Positions 9,401-17,562 of a stretch of 64,000 nt of DNA are shown here, in pieces. Every line of letters begins with the position of its first letter. Within the stretch, counting starts at the first letter, position 1. Position numbers and translations under genes: made by a program. Origin of the DNA: an uncultured Phaeodactylibacter sp. (GTDB lineage Bacteria > Bacteroidota > Bacteroidia > Chitinophagales > Saprospiraceae); contig CAJXNH010000004.1 of assembly GCA_913057245.1 (NCBI GenBank), positions 1 to 64,000 on the forward strand, in the 5' to 3' direction. The notes under the pieces were generated by a model that was given only the letters and a program-made list of their open reading frames with translations, was not told the DNA's origin and did no database searches.

Positions 9401-9685
9401 GGCACGCCTTCCAACACCCTTTCGGAGCCTATGCATGCCCGCATCAACGTTTATCCCAACCCGAACCGCGGGCTCTTCTACATAGATGCGGAGGATTTAC
9501 CCGCTCCCGTCACTCACCTGGAGGTGTACACGGCTTCCGGGCAATTGGTCCGGCGCGTGGACATAGGCGACAACTGGCAACCACCCTATGCCGTTGACCT
9601 ATCGGGCAGCAGCACGGGGCTGTACCTGCTCCGGGTGTTTACGGAAGCAGGCATAGCTCAACGCAGGGTAATAGTGGGGCGGTAG
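6428..9685 (+). CDS. Large T9SS cargo protein with jelly-roll, PPC-like and SprB-like repeats
   Basis: A 1085-residue secreted protein. An N-terminal signal (ILPLFLLLLSTVAIPAQ) is followed by two ~170-residue repeats starting at FNSCDLGSNW and FNECALPDGW (about residues 33 and 205), both with a WGWWAxxDNI core. Next come three ~125-residue PPC-like repeats starting NDLCENAIALEL, NDDCANALPLEV and NVLCSTALELEL (about 375, 510, 632), then three SprB-like repeats (GGSGGYTF, GGSDSLRYTW, GGTPPYLYEW). The final ~75 residues are a T9SS type A sorting domain (INVYPNPNRG ... GLYLLRV). No catalytic domain is visible, so an adhesive or structural role is likely. It converges on the minus-strand T9SS gene with 7 bases between stops. 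Confidence 0.88.
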   Translation: MEQSIRTLKTYILPLFLLLLSTVAIPAQELLFEEDFNSCDLGSNWTVNLTGNPDAAWSVGLPENENSDGSAIDGSCMLIMDDDATGENSPAWTLQLESPPFDATGWSRVTLYADVHFRNYDGLDAFDLLAFDGNEWQLLRRFQGVEGQTGTQFSEFLPVEIDLTFFAHETLQIAVRYDDGGTWGWWAGIDNIRVEGTGSGTPVLLETFNECALPDGWLNETLSGPSGWSFGMVDNENAGANNSINGSCMAFFDDDGLGEDAPFSKALLLSPVINGLEFSEYRLEFDAVIRQYTDLESLSVGLRDEATGETAWAQAYLEDQGGPLFDNSVQLVVDLSEYRSPQMRLAFLYDDGNGWGWWAALDNIKLIGEGSTNDLCENAIALELDAPCTTGNNQGSVYTGPDACTPPGEGSLWYQYTAAVSQWVHLRTFAGYNDAVTIFTGDCTSPEVLTCTDYDAHGFTGEDLYFEAIAGTTYFIRVHGQRAEFGVPRGPHCIQLSGDGPPPTPPANDDCANALPLEVDGDCVSGNNYHATFEGPVPSRNNKAQADIWFRFTPEDGTPLRIQSQADFADVLTVYRGSCGALEEVACNELGQELYLEAPEPGTSYYLQLSGFFATLEGTCCVKIEAAPEEPPANVLCSTALELELGEDCTAAEPAGAGFSGPLSSCALGQSDAVWYTFTAPGTGSVAFELESHFVATLSVFSGSCTNLEEIFCATAPDACTHTNRLSGLTPGQQYFLRLGVNGSLTGWAGAGTACLRVDEVSGAPDAAPLSLFANLECFGNGRALLLLEATGGSGGYTFTGISDGSLLDDGTAYFAEVTDEAGCSAVISGTINCPATCPLDVEIELLEENDCPNDFNAVLQVAALGGSDSLRYTWQNGYDGPLLTQAMNGSYRVTVTDLTNNCSAIAAYEIGEIAPIAVEVLELSPPSSGGMDGSISVAVSGGTPPYLYEWSLDGAFVSNAANPQNLSAGVYQLHITDANGCTFSAEDIELGTPSNTLSEPMHARINVYPNPNRGLFYIDAEDLPAPVTHLEVYTASGQLVRRVDIGDNWQPPYAVDLSGSSTGLYLLRVFTEAGIAQRRVIVGR

Positions 9686-9692
9686 AGTTTGG

Positions 9693-12600
9693 TTACCGCA
9701 CAATCGTCACCGGAAGTACTTCGCCGGAATCAGTACGCACCCAGTACCGGCCTGCGGGCAGGGCATTGACATCCATTGAGGTCACCTCAGCATCCAATGC
9801 TATAGTTTGAAGCCATTGCCCCGTTGCATTGTACAATTGCAAACGCTGTGGCAATGACTGCCCGTAGGACCTAATCCAAATACGATCGCCGGCCGGATTG
9901 GGGAACAGGGAAATTTTATCGCTCCGGAAAAGGCTTGTTGACCCACTGCTGATCAGCACCACCTCCTCACAATACGTATGTTCCCCCCAGTCATTAGCTG
10001 CCGTAAGGCAAACCGTGTAGGTGCCGGGTGCAGCATAAGTGTGCTCCGGGTGCTGCGCTGTACTGCCTTGCCCATCGCCGAAGTCCCAAATCCAGTTCGT
10101 AGGGGTATTGGAGGAGATATCCGTAAAGACGGCCTGTAAATCAGCCGTTTCGTAGGCAAAGGCGGTTGCAGGCGTGAAGTCCGGCAGCTCGGATACCATT
10201 ATATTTTGAACGGTATTGGTGATGATGGGCGGATTGAAGTCGAAGTAAATCCCGGCGGTATTTTCAAGGAGGGTATTTTCCTCCAGTCCGGGCAGGGTTT
10301 CGATTTCGAATTGCACAAAACCGTGGCTTGCCGGCTCATTGGTGGTGCTGTCGGGCAGCAGGATGTCCCGGAAGTGGAACTCCAGCCGGCCGTCTTCGTA
10401 CAGTACAGCCACGTAAGGGTGGCTGCTGCTGCCTGGCGCAAAAGTGGCCCAGTCTAGGTCCTCCGACAGTTGATCGCGCAGAACCACATTGAAAGCCGTA
10501 TCGGTGCCCGTATTCTGAAAACGGATGGTGTACAGCAGGGGCTCCTCAAACAGGGTATAGTTTTGAGTAAAAGGCGGTTGTTCCGAGCGTGCGGGGTGCA
10601 CCTGCTTGTCGTTGGGATCGTACGCACAGTTGATGATGGAGACAAAGCCGAAAGTCACTGCGGGCAGGGCTTCCCCGGAGGCATTGTAGGGCACTACACC
10701 AACCGGAATATCCAGGGACGAACCGATGAATTCTACTCCGGCGATGACCATGCTCAACGCTACGGAGCGGCTCTCCCCCGGCTGCAATCCTTCAAAATCC
10801 CAAAACAGGGTATCGCCTGACACCTGAGCCGACACGGGCGTGGCTTCCACCAATTCCGCCAGTTCATTGAGGACCAGGTAGGCCTGACCATCGAAGGGCC
10901 AGCAGCCGTCATTGGTATAGTTGAGCCAGAAGGGCACGGTAAAGCCGCAGCGGGTGGGCGCAGAGACCAGGGTAATGCCTGCTTCCGGCTCCTCTGTATT
11001 CGGACTTACGCCAAATTCCAGGCTGTCAATGGGCGTGCCATCGAAGGTGATTTCGTAGCTCTCGGGGGTGGTGGTTAGGGTCCAGCATGCTTCGAGCTGG
11101 GGGCTGATGTTGTAGGTGCCTTCTGCCCCGTAAACGGTAAACCGCCCTTCCTCATCTGTGAAGACCGCCAGTGCCTCAGGCTCTATCGTAATTGGAAAAC
11201 GGTCGAGGAGGACCTCCTGTGTGTCGAGCTGCCCATTGGCATTGATATCAAAGAAAACCTGCCCGGAAACGCCCACGTCGTTGGCCAGATTATAAGACAC
11301 AATGATACGATCGATACCGCCATTCGGAGGGCTCTCTGCATTACCTACAATATCCAGGTCCCCATCGCCATCCATATCTGCCAGTTCGAAGCCCCGAACC
11401 GCAATAGCTGCGTTTGGGATGGGCAAAGGAGGCAGAAAATCACCATTGCCCTGCCCTTTCAACCACTGCATGGGAAAGTCCTGATACCCCGAAGTCACAA
11501 TATCCTGCACCCCGTCACCATCGTAATCCATCAGTGTGAATTTTTCCATAGCCGGGCCCCCAACGTAGATATCCTGCTGCGCCCCCAAATAGCCGCCACC
11601 AGTACCTGGCCACCAGGCAATCCGGTCTTCTCCCCCAAAGCTGTTATCCGCAGAAACGATGATATCCATTAAGCCGTCTTCATTCAAATCAGCCGCCTGT
11701 GCATAGAGCGGCGTTGTGAAGTTCGTCGTCAGGGTATGAAGGTCATAAAAATTCCCTCCTCCCAGGTTAATCCGGTAATCGATTACCGGGTCTTCGCCTT
11801 TACAGACGACAAGATCGGTAAGCCCGTCTCCGTTTAGGTCCGCAGGAAGGACATCGAGTACCCCTTCGACTTCTTCCCAAAGAAGGATGTGGCCGCCCCA
11901 ACTACTGCCATTATTTGGCACCCAGCCCACGTAACCGGTAGGCTGCCCGTTGTGGCTCGGGGAAGCCCAGAGCATATCGAGGTCACCATCGCCGTCCATA
12001 TCTGCCATCTGAAGGTCCCGCTTGAAAAAATAACCGCTCTCGAAAGGGGGTGTTTCGGTAAAGGTGCCATCCGTATTGTTGATGTAAACGCAATAGATGC
12101 TTTGGTTAGTCGCATTGTCCTGCACACTGCCCGCGAGGACATCCGGCCAACCATCGTTGTTGTAATCAAAAACAGCAATACTGGCAGGTTCAAAATTATG
12201 CCTCCTTGCAATCAGCCTGGGCTGCGAATACCCCTGGCCCTCATTTCTAACCCAAACCAGGGCATCGCTGCCACCGGAGCCCACGACAATATCCGGCCGA
12301 CCATCCTGGTCAACATCAGCAACTACGGGGATACCAACCTGGTATACACCAAGTTCTACGAGTGCGGGCGGGGCAAACGCTCCATTGCCTTCAGAAGCCA
12401 GCCAAAGCAGGGCCTCTTTCGGTGGGGCCGTACTGTTAATTCCATAAAGGATATCCGGAAAACCATCTCCATTGAGGTCGGGCAGGTCAAGAAAGCGCTG
12501 ATAAGCGGCATAATCCTGTAGCTTGATGTCAGGCCCGAAGTGTCCGGTACCATCGTTCTGGAGCCACCCCACTTCGCCGTAACGGTGGCAGGAAGCAAGG

Positions 12601-13487
12601 TCAAGGTCGCCGTCACCATCCATATCCGCCGTCTGCACATAGTAACTACCGTAGGCAGGCAGCAGGGTATCAGGTGTGGAAAAGGTACCGCCGCCCAGAT
12701 TGCGGAAAAGGGTCAGCCCGGCACCACCTTCGTCTTCAATGCGGTTGGAACAAACGATGTCTGGCAGGCCATCCCCATCAAAGTCTCCGGTAACGACCGA
12801 ATTAGGGCCCAGATGAATATCATTGATGACCTGAAAATCAGCAAAAGTGCCATTGCCCAGGTTTTCATGCCAGCAGAGGCGATGGTCAGAATGAGCGGCG
12901 ACCACAACGTCCTGATCACCATCTCCATCTAGGTCTTCTGCATGCACGCTATTGGCACTATTATGATCAGCAGAAAGGAGCTGAGCATCACCGAAGGTGC
13001 CGTCGCCCTGACCGGGCAACCAGGATACGCCCTGGTTTTCCCCGATAAGGGCATCCGTCTGACCGTCACCATTGAGGTCGGCAAGGTAAAGGTCTGTCAC
13101 TAGCCCGGCGTCATAAATGATGGTGGGCGGCCCGAAGGTGCCATCGCCATTATTGAAGTGAATCCCAAAACCTGCCTGGTAGGAAGCAAAAAGCAAGTCT
13201 TCGTCCCCGTCGTTATCCATATCGAAGCTGGTCAGGGAGCGGTAAAGCCGGTCCGTAAAGTCAATGGGATTTTGATGGCCGAAGGTGCCATCCTCAAGCT
13301 GCGGGAGCCAAAACAGGCGCTTATCTGTAGCACAAATAACATCGGTGCGGCCGTCGCCATTTACATCTGAGCCTATGCTGAACTGAACGTTCCCTACTTC
13401 GTCAAAGAGATCAATGGCAGGCGCATACTGGGCATTAAGCCCTGCAGTAAAAAACAGGCTTACTACTACTAACTGGAGTTTGTACAT
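9693..13487 (-). CDS. FG-GAP/VCBS repeat T9SS cargo protein
   Basis: A 1264-residue secreted protein from MYKLQLVVVSLFFTAGLNAQ; an upstream in-frame start at 13538 would put 17 non-signal residues before the signal peptide, so the ATG at 13485-13487 is preferred. Roughly residues 40-760 are FG-GAP repeats with calcium-type DxDxDG loops (DVNGDGRTD, DMDGDGDLD and others), predicting a beta-propeller. Then come an SdrD-like segment (GQVFFDINANGQLD), a DUF7619-like conserved segment (DPNDKQVHP ... YTIRFQNTGTDTA), a PKD domain (WIWDFGDGQGS) and a T9SS type A sorting domain (LFPNPAGDRIWI). It is likely a cell-surface or released adhesion or binding protein; no enzyme motif was seen. Confidence 0.88.
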   Translation of the reverse strand: MYKLQLVVVSLFFTAGLNAQYAPAIDLFDEVGNVQFSIGSDVNGDGRTDVICATDKRLFWLPQLEDGTFGHQNPIDFTDRLYRSLTSFDMDNDGDEDLLFASYQAGFGIHFNNGDGTFGPPTIIYDAGLVTDLYLADLNGDGQTDALIGENQGVSWLPGQGDGTFGDAQLLSADHNSANSVHAEDLDGDGDQDVVVAAHSDHRLCWHENLGNGTFADFQVINDIHLGPNSVVTGDFDGDGLPDIVCSNRIEDEGGAGLTLFRNLGGGTFSTPDTLLPAYGSYYVQTADMDGDGDLDLASCHRYGEVGWLQNDGTGHFGPDIKLQDYAAYQRFLDLPDLNGDGFPDILYGINSTAPPKEALLWLASEGNGAFAPPALVELGVYQVGIPVVADVDQDGRPDIVVGSGGSDALVWVRNEGQGYSQPRLIARRHNFEPASIAVFDYNNDGWPDVLAGSVQDNATNQSIYCVYINNTDGTFTETPPFESGYFFKRDLQMADMDGDGDLDMLWASPSHNGQPTGYVGWVPNNGSSWGGHILLWEEVEGVLDVLPADLNGDGLTDLVVCKGEDPVIDYRINLGGGNFYDLHTLTTNFTTPLYAQAADLNEDGLMDIIVSADNSFGGEDRIAWWPGTGGGYLGAQQDIYVGGPAMEKFTLMDYDGDGVQDIVTSGYQDFPMQWLKGQGNGDFLPPLPIPNAAIAVRGFELADMDGDGDLDIVGNAESPPNGGIDRIIVSYNLANDVGVSGQVFFDINANGQLDTQEVLLDRFPITIEPEALAVFTDEEGRFTVYGAEGTYNISPQLEACWTLTTTPESYEITFDGTPIDSLEFGVSPNTEEPEAGITLVSAPTRCGFTVPFWLNYTNDGCWPFDGQAYLVLNELAELVEATPVSAQVSGDTLFWDFEGLQPGESRSVALSMVIAGVEFIGSSLDIPVGVVPYNASGEALPAVTFGFVSIINCAYDPNDKQVHPARSEQPPFTQNYTLFEEPLLYTIRFQNTGTDTAFNVVLRDQLSEDLDWATFAPGSSSHPYVAVLYEDGRLEFHFRDILLPDSTTNEPASHGFVQFEIETLPGLEENTLLENTAGIYFDFNPPIITNTVQNIMVSELPDFTPATAFAYETADLQAVFTDISSNTPTNWIWDFGDGQGSTAQHPEHTYAAPGTYTVCLTAANDWGEHTYCEEVVLISSGSTSLFRSDKISLFPNPAGDRIWIRSYGQSLPQRLQLYNATGQWLQTIALDAEVTSMDVNALPAGRYWVRTDSGEVLPVTIVR

Positions 13488-13727
13488 CGTTCGTTTTGGT
13501 TTAGCCCCGCAAGGTACGGCTTTTGGCAGATACAGCATGGCATAAAATTGATTTACAATTCCACCCGGATGCCATCAGGGTGATAAAAAGCAAGACTTTC
13601 GAAGACACTTATCATTGCCTGAATTAGCCTATTATCCCTAAACTACAATGAAGATTGCAGTTCTTCCGCCTACACCCACTGCTTTCAAATGAGAACCCAT
13701 GGCTAAGCCCGGGTGCCAACAAAAAAT

Positions 13728-14168
13728 ATGATCATGAAAAAGACTTTTTCACTCGCCCCATTGATTTTCCTTATTGGTATATCCAGTCTAACCTCAGGCT
13801 GCACCCTTTCCTTCGCGCTGGTTGGTGCCGGGATAGATGCTACCAAGGCAAAAAATGACCAAACCTTACTTCCCGGCGAAATTTCTACGCTAAAAAGAGG
13901 AAATCTGATCGTGGTCTACACCTACGATCAACTGGCGCTAACGGGCCGGTTCCAAAAAGCCGGCATAATTACTTCAGAAGACGAACTTGCAGGGATTTTA
14001 ATTAGACGCAACGACCATTCAGTGCAAATCCCGTGGTATACGATCGAAAAAGTAGGTGTGATAAAAGAAAACCGTAATACCTGGCTTATTGGTGCACTGG
14101 CAGGTGCAACCCTTGATGCGATACTTATCTATGATGCACTGCACGACAATCCGCTAAGCTGGAAGTGA
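13728..14168 (+). CDS. Small lipoprotein of unknown function
   Basis: About 146 residues. A short lipoprotein signal (MKKTFSLAPLIFLIGISSL) ends in the lipobox LTSGC, so anchoring in a membrane by Cys lipidation is expected. The mature part has a beta-rich segment (GNLIVVYTYDQLALTGRF ... IPWYTIEKVGVI) and a C-terminal hydrophobic stretch containing GALAGATLDAILIYDAL. The start may be ATG 13728 or ATG 13734; an earlier GTG at 13713 adds five non-signal residues. No family was recognised. The gene stands alone and converges on the rluA-like gene 9 bp away. Confidence 0.65.
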   Translation: MIMKKTFSLAPLIFLIGISSLTSGCTLSFALVGAGIDATKAKNDQTLLPGEISTLKRGNLIVVYTYDQLALTGRFQKAGIITSEDELAGILIRRNDHSVQIPWYTIEKVGVIKENRNTWLIGALAGATLDAILIYDALHDNPLSWK

Positions 14169-14177
14169 CCATTTTGC

Positions 14178-14876
14178 CTACCGGTCCCGCCACTGATTGG
14201 CAAACATCTGCCATACCTCATCCTTATTCACCGGGTTGGCAGTGATGGTGACCCGCTCATTGCGCACCGGATGGATAAAGGACATGGACCGGCAGTGCAG
14301 GTGAATGGAGCCATCTTTATTGGGCGTGGGAGCGCCGTATTTCACATCACCTCGAATAGAGCAGCCGAGGCGGGCCAACTGTACGCGGATTTGGTGGGGG
14401 CGGCCGGTCAGTGGGTTGACCTTTAAAAGGTGATGGTTGCCCACTTCAGCGATCAGCTCGTAGTCGAGCTCAGACTTCTTAGCGTCTTTATTGCGGGGGC
14501 GAACGGAGGCGTGGGCGACGTTGCGGCTGCGGTCTTTATCGATATAATGGACCAGGTGACCGGATAACGGGTCCGGGCGCTCTTCGGTAATGGCCCAGTA
14601 CGTTTTTTGAATTTCCCGCTTCTGGAAAAGGGCATTCATACGGGCGAGTGCCTTGCTGGTCCGGGCGTAAATCACGACCCCGCTCACCGGACGGTCGAGT
14701 CGATGAATAGTGCCCAGGAAAACAGCACCGGGCTTATTATATCGGTCAGCAATATACTGCTTCACAAACTCGCTCATAGGCTTGTCCTCTGTGATGTCCC
14801 CCTGCACGAGCATGCCCGCCGGCTTATTGACCGCGATCAAATGGTTGTCTTCAAAAAGTACTTGTAGTCCTTGCAT
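14178..14876 (-). CDS. RluA-family RNA pseudouridine synthase
   Basis: A 232-residue enzyme that isomerises uridine to pseudouridine in rRNA or tRNA. The catalytic Asp is in HRLDRPVSGVVIYARTSKA (about residues 58-76), and GRPHQIRVQLA and the N-terminal FEDNHLIAVNKPAGM are family signatures. It lacks the S4 RNA-binding domain of RluC/RluD, so it is a short form; the target site cannot be named. It lies 8 bases downstream of the DUF502 gene, probably in one transcript with rfbB. Confidence 0.87.
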   Translation of the reverse strand: MQGLQVLFEDNHLIAVNKPAGMLVQGDITEDKPMSEFVKQYIADRYNKPGAVFLGTIHRLDRPVSGVVIYARTSKALARMNALFQKREIQKTYWAITEERPDPLSGHLVHYIDKDRSRNVAHASVRPRNKDAKKSELDYELIAEVGNHHLLKVNPLTGRPHQIRVQLARLGCSIRGDVKYGAPTPNKDGSIHLHCRSMSFIHPVRNERVTITANPVNKDEVWQMFANQWRDR

Positions 14877-14884
14877 AACGCTGG

Positions 14885-15592
14885 CTAATTATGGGACGAA
14901 GGTAATTCTTTTTCTGTATCTCCCTCCACTGCTTTCCCGGCTTCCGGCAAATCGAACAGACTGGAAGACCCCGCACCAACGCTGATAATAGACCGCATCG
15001 CGTCTTCCGGCCGAGTATTCACGTATTTGACATCCTCTTCTTTCATGTGGAAAACAAAGCCATTGGTAGGATTGGGCCCGGTAGGCACAAAAACAGTGAC
15101 GTAGCCGTTGCCCAGTTCGTCATCGGTCACAAAGCCCGTCATCAGGGTGCCACTGCCAAAAGGATCAACGAGGACCACCTGCGAAAAAGGCACCTTTTTA
15201 CGCCCCAAAAATTGCCGGACGGTTTCCCGTAGTACGCCGTAAAATGGCAGGTTCATCAACCACCGCTGCTCAAAGCTGGCAAACATTTTACCACCAGAAC
15301 TGGTGCGTACCACCAGCCCGAGTGCAAAAAAGAACGTGAGGACAATTGCCAGTGCAAGGAAATCCAGGAACCAGCCTGGCAGCTCCTCTGAAAAAGGCAG
15401 CAGCGCCCGGACCGGCGAGACTAGATTCGTCATAAAGTTGATCAGAATCCGGACCAGGAAGAAGAAAAGGGTGAGGGGCAGAATCACTACCAGCCCCCCG
15501 ATAAAAGTGGTTGCGAAAAATCGGCGCAGGCGGTTAAAAATCCGCATGAACCGGCGGGACCGCCTGCGTACTTTTTCGGAAGGTTCAATCAT
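14885..15592 (-). CDS. DUF502 integral membrane protein
   Basis: A 235-residue protein with two strongly hydrophobic helices (about residues 25-55, FIGGLVVILPLTLFFFLVRI, and about 75-97, FLALAIVLTFFFALGLVV). A conserved soluble part follows, containing VPFSQVVLVDPFGSGTLMTG and VFVPTGPNPTNGFVFHM, the hallmark of DUF502. The N-terminus is very basic (RRRSRRFMR). The biochemical function is unknown. It sits 3 bp after the rfbB stop and 8 bp before the rluA-like gene, so the three genes form a tight operon. Confidence 0.85.
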   Translation of the reverse strand: MIEPSEKVRRRSRRFMRIFNRLRRFFATTFIGGLVVILPLTLFFFLVRILINFMTNLVSPVRALLPFSEELPGWFLDFLALAIVLTFFFALGLVVRTSSGGKMFASFEQRWLMNLPFYGVLRETVRQFLGRKKVPFSQVVLVDPFGSGTLMTGFVTDDELGNGYVTVFVPTGPNPTNGFVFHMKEEDVKYVNTRPEDAMRSIISVGAGSSSLFDLPEAGKAVEGDTEKELPSSHN

Positions 15593-15595
15593 TCG

Positions 15596-16657
15596 CTATA
15601 CGTTCGTCTGGTATTGTTGTTCGTAATAAGCCTGGTAAGCCCCTGAGGTCACCCGCTCCAGCCATTCGGTATTGCCAAGGTACCACTCAGCGGTCTTGCG
15701 CAGGCCTTCTTCTGCCTGAATGCTTGGGGCCCAATTAAGCTCATTCATCAGCTTGGTGGCATCAATGGCGTAGCGGCGGTCGTGACCGGGCCGGTCTTTC
15801 ACGAAAGTGATCAACGCCCGGGAAGTACCCTGATCGCGCCCCAGCAAATCGTCCATAACATCACAAAGCTGATGTACCAGGTCAATGTTTTTCCATTCGT
15901 TATTGCCGCCGATATTGTACGTTTCGCCGTTTTTGCCCTCATGATAGATGAGGTCAATAGCCGAAGCATGGTCTTCCACCCAGAGCCAGTCGCGGGTGTA
16001 TTTCCCATCGCCATAAACCGGTAGTGGTTTATTATGGCGGATGTTGTTGATCATCAGCGGCAGCAACTTTTCTGGAAACTGATAGGGACCGTAATTGTTC
16101 GAGCAATTGGAAATCACGATAGGGAGCCTGTAGGTATGGTAGTACGCGCGGACGAGGTGGTCAGAACTCGCTTTGGAAGCCGAATAGGGCGAGCGCGGAT
16201 CGTAGGCCGTTTCTTCCGTAAAGAAGCCGGTTTCGCCCAGTGTGCCGTAGACCTCATCTGTGGATACATGGTAGAAGCGCTTACCGGAAAAATCGCCCCA
16301 GTGCTGCTTTGCGGCATTGAGCAAGACCACCGTGCCCACGATATTGGTTTCGATAAAGCTCATCGGGTTGGCGATCGAGCGGTCCACATGGGACTCTGCT
16401 GCCAGGTGGATGACGCCGTCAAAATCATGAGCAGCAAAAAGTTCCTGCATGGCAGCGGCATCCGTAATATCCGCTTTCACAAAAGTGTAGTTGGCAGCGT
16501 TTTCGACATCCTTAAGGTTCTCCAGATTGCCGGCGTAGGTCAGGGCATCAAGGTTAACGATATGATAATCCGGGTATTTATTGACCATCAGGCGGACAAG
16601 ATGCGACCCAATAAACCCGGCACCACCGGTAATAAGAATTGTGGTTGGCTTAGACAT
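15596..16657 (-). CDS. rfbB: dTDP-glucose 4,6-dehydratase
   Basis: A 353-residue short-chain dehydrogenase/reductase converting dTDP-glucose to dTDP-4-keto-6-deoxyglucose, the second step of dTDP-rhamnose synthesis. NAD binding: ITGGAGFIGSHL at the N-terminus. Active site: STDEVYG (Thr-Asp-Glu) and YSASKASSDHL (Tyr-x3-Lys). The ATG at 16655-16657 (MSKPTTILITGG) is chosen; the longer frame to 16792 adds 45 residues unlike the family and would contain the promoter-like box at 16715-16722. It is first gene of the rfbB-DUF502-rluA operon. The other rml genes are not in this window. Confidence 0.93.
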   Translation of the reverse strand: MSKPTTILITGGAGFIGSHLVRLMVNKYPDYHIVNLDALTYAGNLENLKDVENAANYTFVKADITDAAAMQELFAAHDFDGVIHLAAESHVDRSIANPMSFIETNIVGTVVLLNAAKQHWGDFSGKRFYHVSTDEVYGTLGETGFFTEETAYDPRSPYSASKASSDHLVRAYYHTYRLPIVISNCSNNYGPYQFPEKLLPLMINNIRHNKPLPVYGDGKYTRDWLWVEDHASAIDLIYHEGKNGETYNIGGNNEWKNIDLVHQLCDVMDDLLGRDQGTSRALITFVKDRPGHDRRYAIDATKLMNELNWAPSIQAEEGLRKTAEWYLGNTEWLERVTSGAYQAYYEQQYQTNV

Positions 16658-16714
16658 GTTCTTTGGTTTTGGTTTGCGGTACAGTGGTTTGGTGTGTTTG
16701 TGGACGTTGGACGA

Positions 16715-16722
16715 CAAAGCTA
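16715..16722 (-). promoter_or_regulatory. -7 promoter box for rfbB operon
   Basis: The minus strand reads TAGCTTTG, an exact TAnnTTTG match, about 58 bases before the rfbB ATG. The -33 region reads CTGG with a 20-base spacer, a weak match. Confidence 0.45.
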
Positions 16723-16768
16723 ACGAATTCCGGTGGCTGTTGCCAGTCCTGATGCGAGTGATTTTCCT

Positions 16769-16776
16769 ACCTTTGC
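16769..16776 (+). promoter_or_regulatory. -7 promoter box for the 16801 gene
   Basis: TACCTTTG matches TAnnTTTG exactly and lies 24 bases before the ATG at 16801. The only upstream TTG is 25 bases away, longer than the usual spacing. Confidence 0.5.
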
Positions 16777-16800
16777 AGGAAATCAGAATCATTCTACCTT

Positions 16801-17562
16801 ATGCGTACGTACTTTTGGCTCCTTTTGTTGCTACCCCTGTTGTCTTCCGCTCAGGAGTACGGGGAGTTTGACCTCAACCGGGGCAATGGGATCCTGATCA
16901 ACTTCACCTACGCCTACCACAGCCCGGGTGGTGACCTTGCCAGTCGCTTTGGCAATCACTTTAGTGTGGGCTCAGGAGCAGAGTTTATTACAGACAAAGG
17001 CAATTGGCTCTTCGGGCTGGGCATGAGTTATTATTTTGGTAATGAGGTGGCAGAAAACCCACTCACCGGCCTGCTCAACGATCAGGGCAGAATCATTGGC
17101 AACAACCGTGGCTATGCTGATATACAACTCAGAATGCGCGGCTACTACATAGGCGGGCATGTGGGGAAGCTGATCCCGCTGGGCTTCTCTAAAAACCCAC
17201 GCTCCGGGCTGCGGATAACAGCCAGTGCGGGCTTGCTGCAGCACAAAATTCGAATTCAGGAAGACCCTTTGAGTTTCGTCCCCCACCTGGATGATGAATA
17301 CAAGAAAGGCTACGACCGCCTCAGCAACGGGCTGGCCTTCACAGAGTTTATCGGCTACCAGGTACTGAGTACCAACAAACTAATCAACTTCTTCGCCGGT
17401 GTGGAATTCACCCAGGGTTTCACCATGAACCGAAGGGCTTTTGATTTTGCCACCCGTCAGCAGGATACGACTGAAAGGCTCGACCTGAATGTCGGTTTCC
17501 GGGTGGGCTGGATTCTGCCTTTCTACGTTGGGCAGCGCGCCTCTGAGGAAATCTACTATTAA
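16801..17562 (+). CDS. Predicted outer-membrane beta-barrel protein
   Basis: A 253-residue protein with a cleavable signal peptide (TYFWLLLLLPLLSSAQ). The mature part alternates polar and aromatic residues in strands (GILINFTYAYHS, WLFGLGMSYYFG, ADIQLRMRGYYIGGHVG, LRITASAGLLQHK, NFFAGVEFTQGF, LNVGFRVGWILPFYVG), typical of a Bacteroidota outer-membrane barrel. No enzymatic motif is seen. The stop codon shares one base with the waaA start (TAATG), so translation is probably coupled and the protein may serve the cell envelope; this is inference. Confidence 0.7.
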   Translation: MRTYFWLLLLLPLLSSAQEYGEFDLNRGNGILINFTYAYHSPGGDLASRFGNHFSVGSGAEFITDKGNWLFGLGMSYYFGNEVAENPLTGLLNDQGRIIGNNRGYADIQLRMRGYYIGGHVGKLIPLGFSKNPRSGLRITASAGLLQHKIRIQEDPLSFVPHLDDEYKKGYDRLSNGLAFTEFIGYQVLSTNKLINFFAGVEFTQGFTMNRRAFDFATRQQDTTERLDLNVGFRVGWILPFYVGQRASEEIYY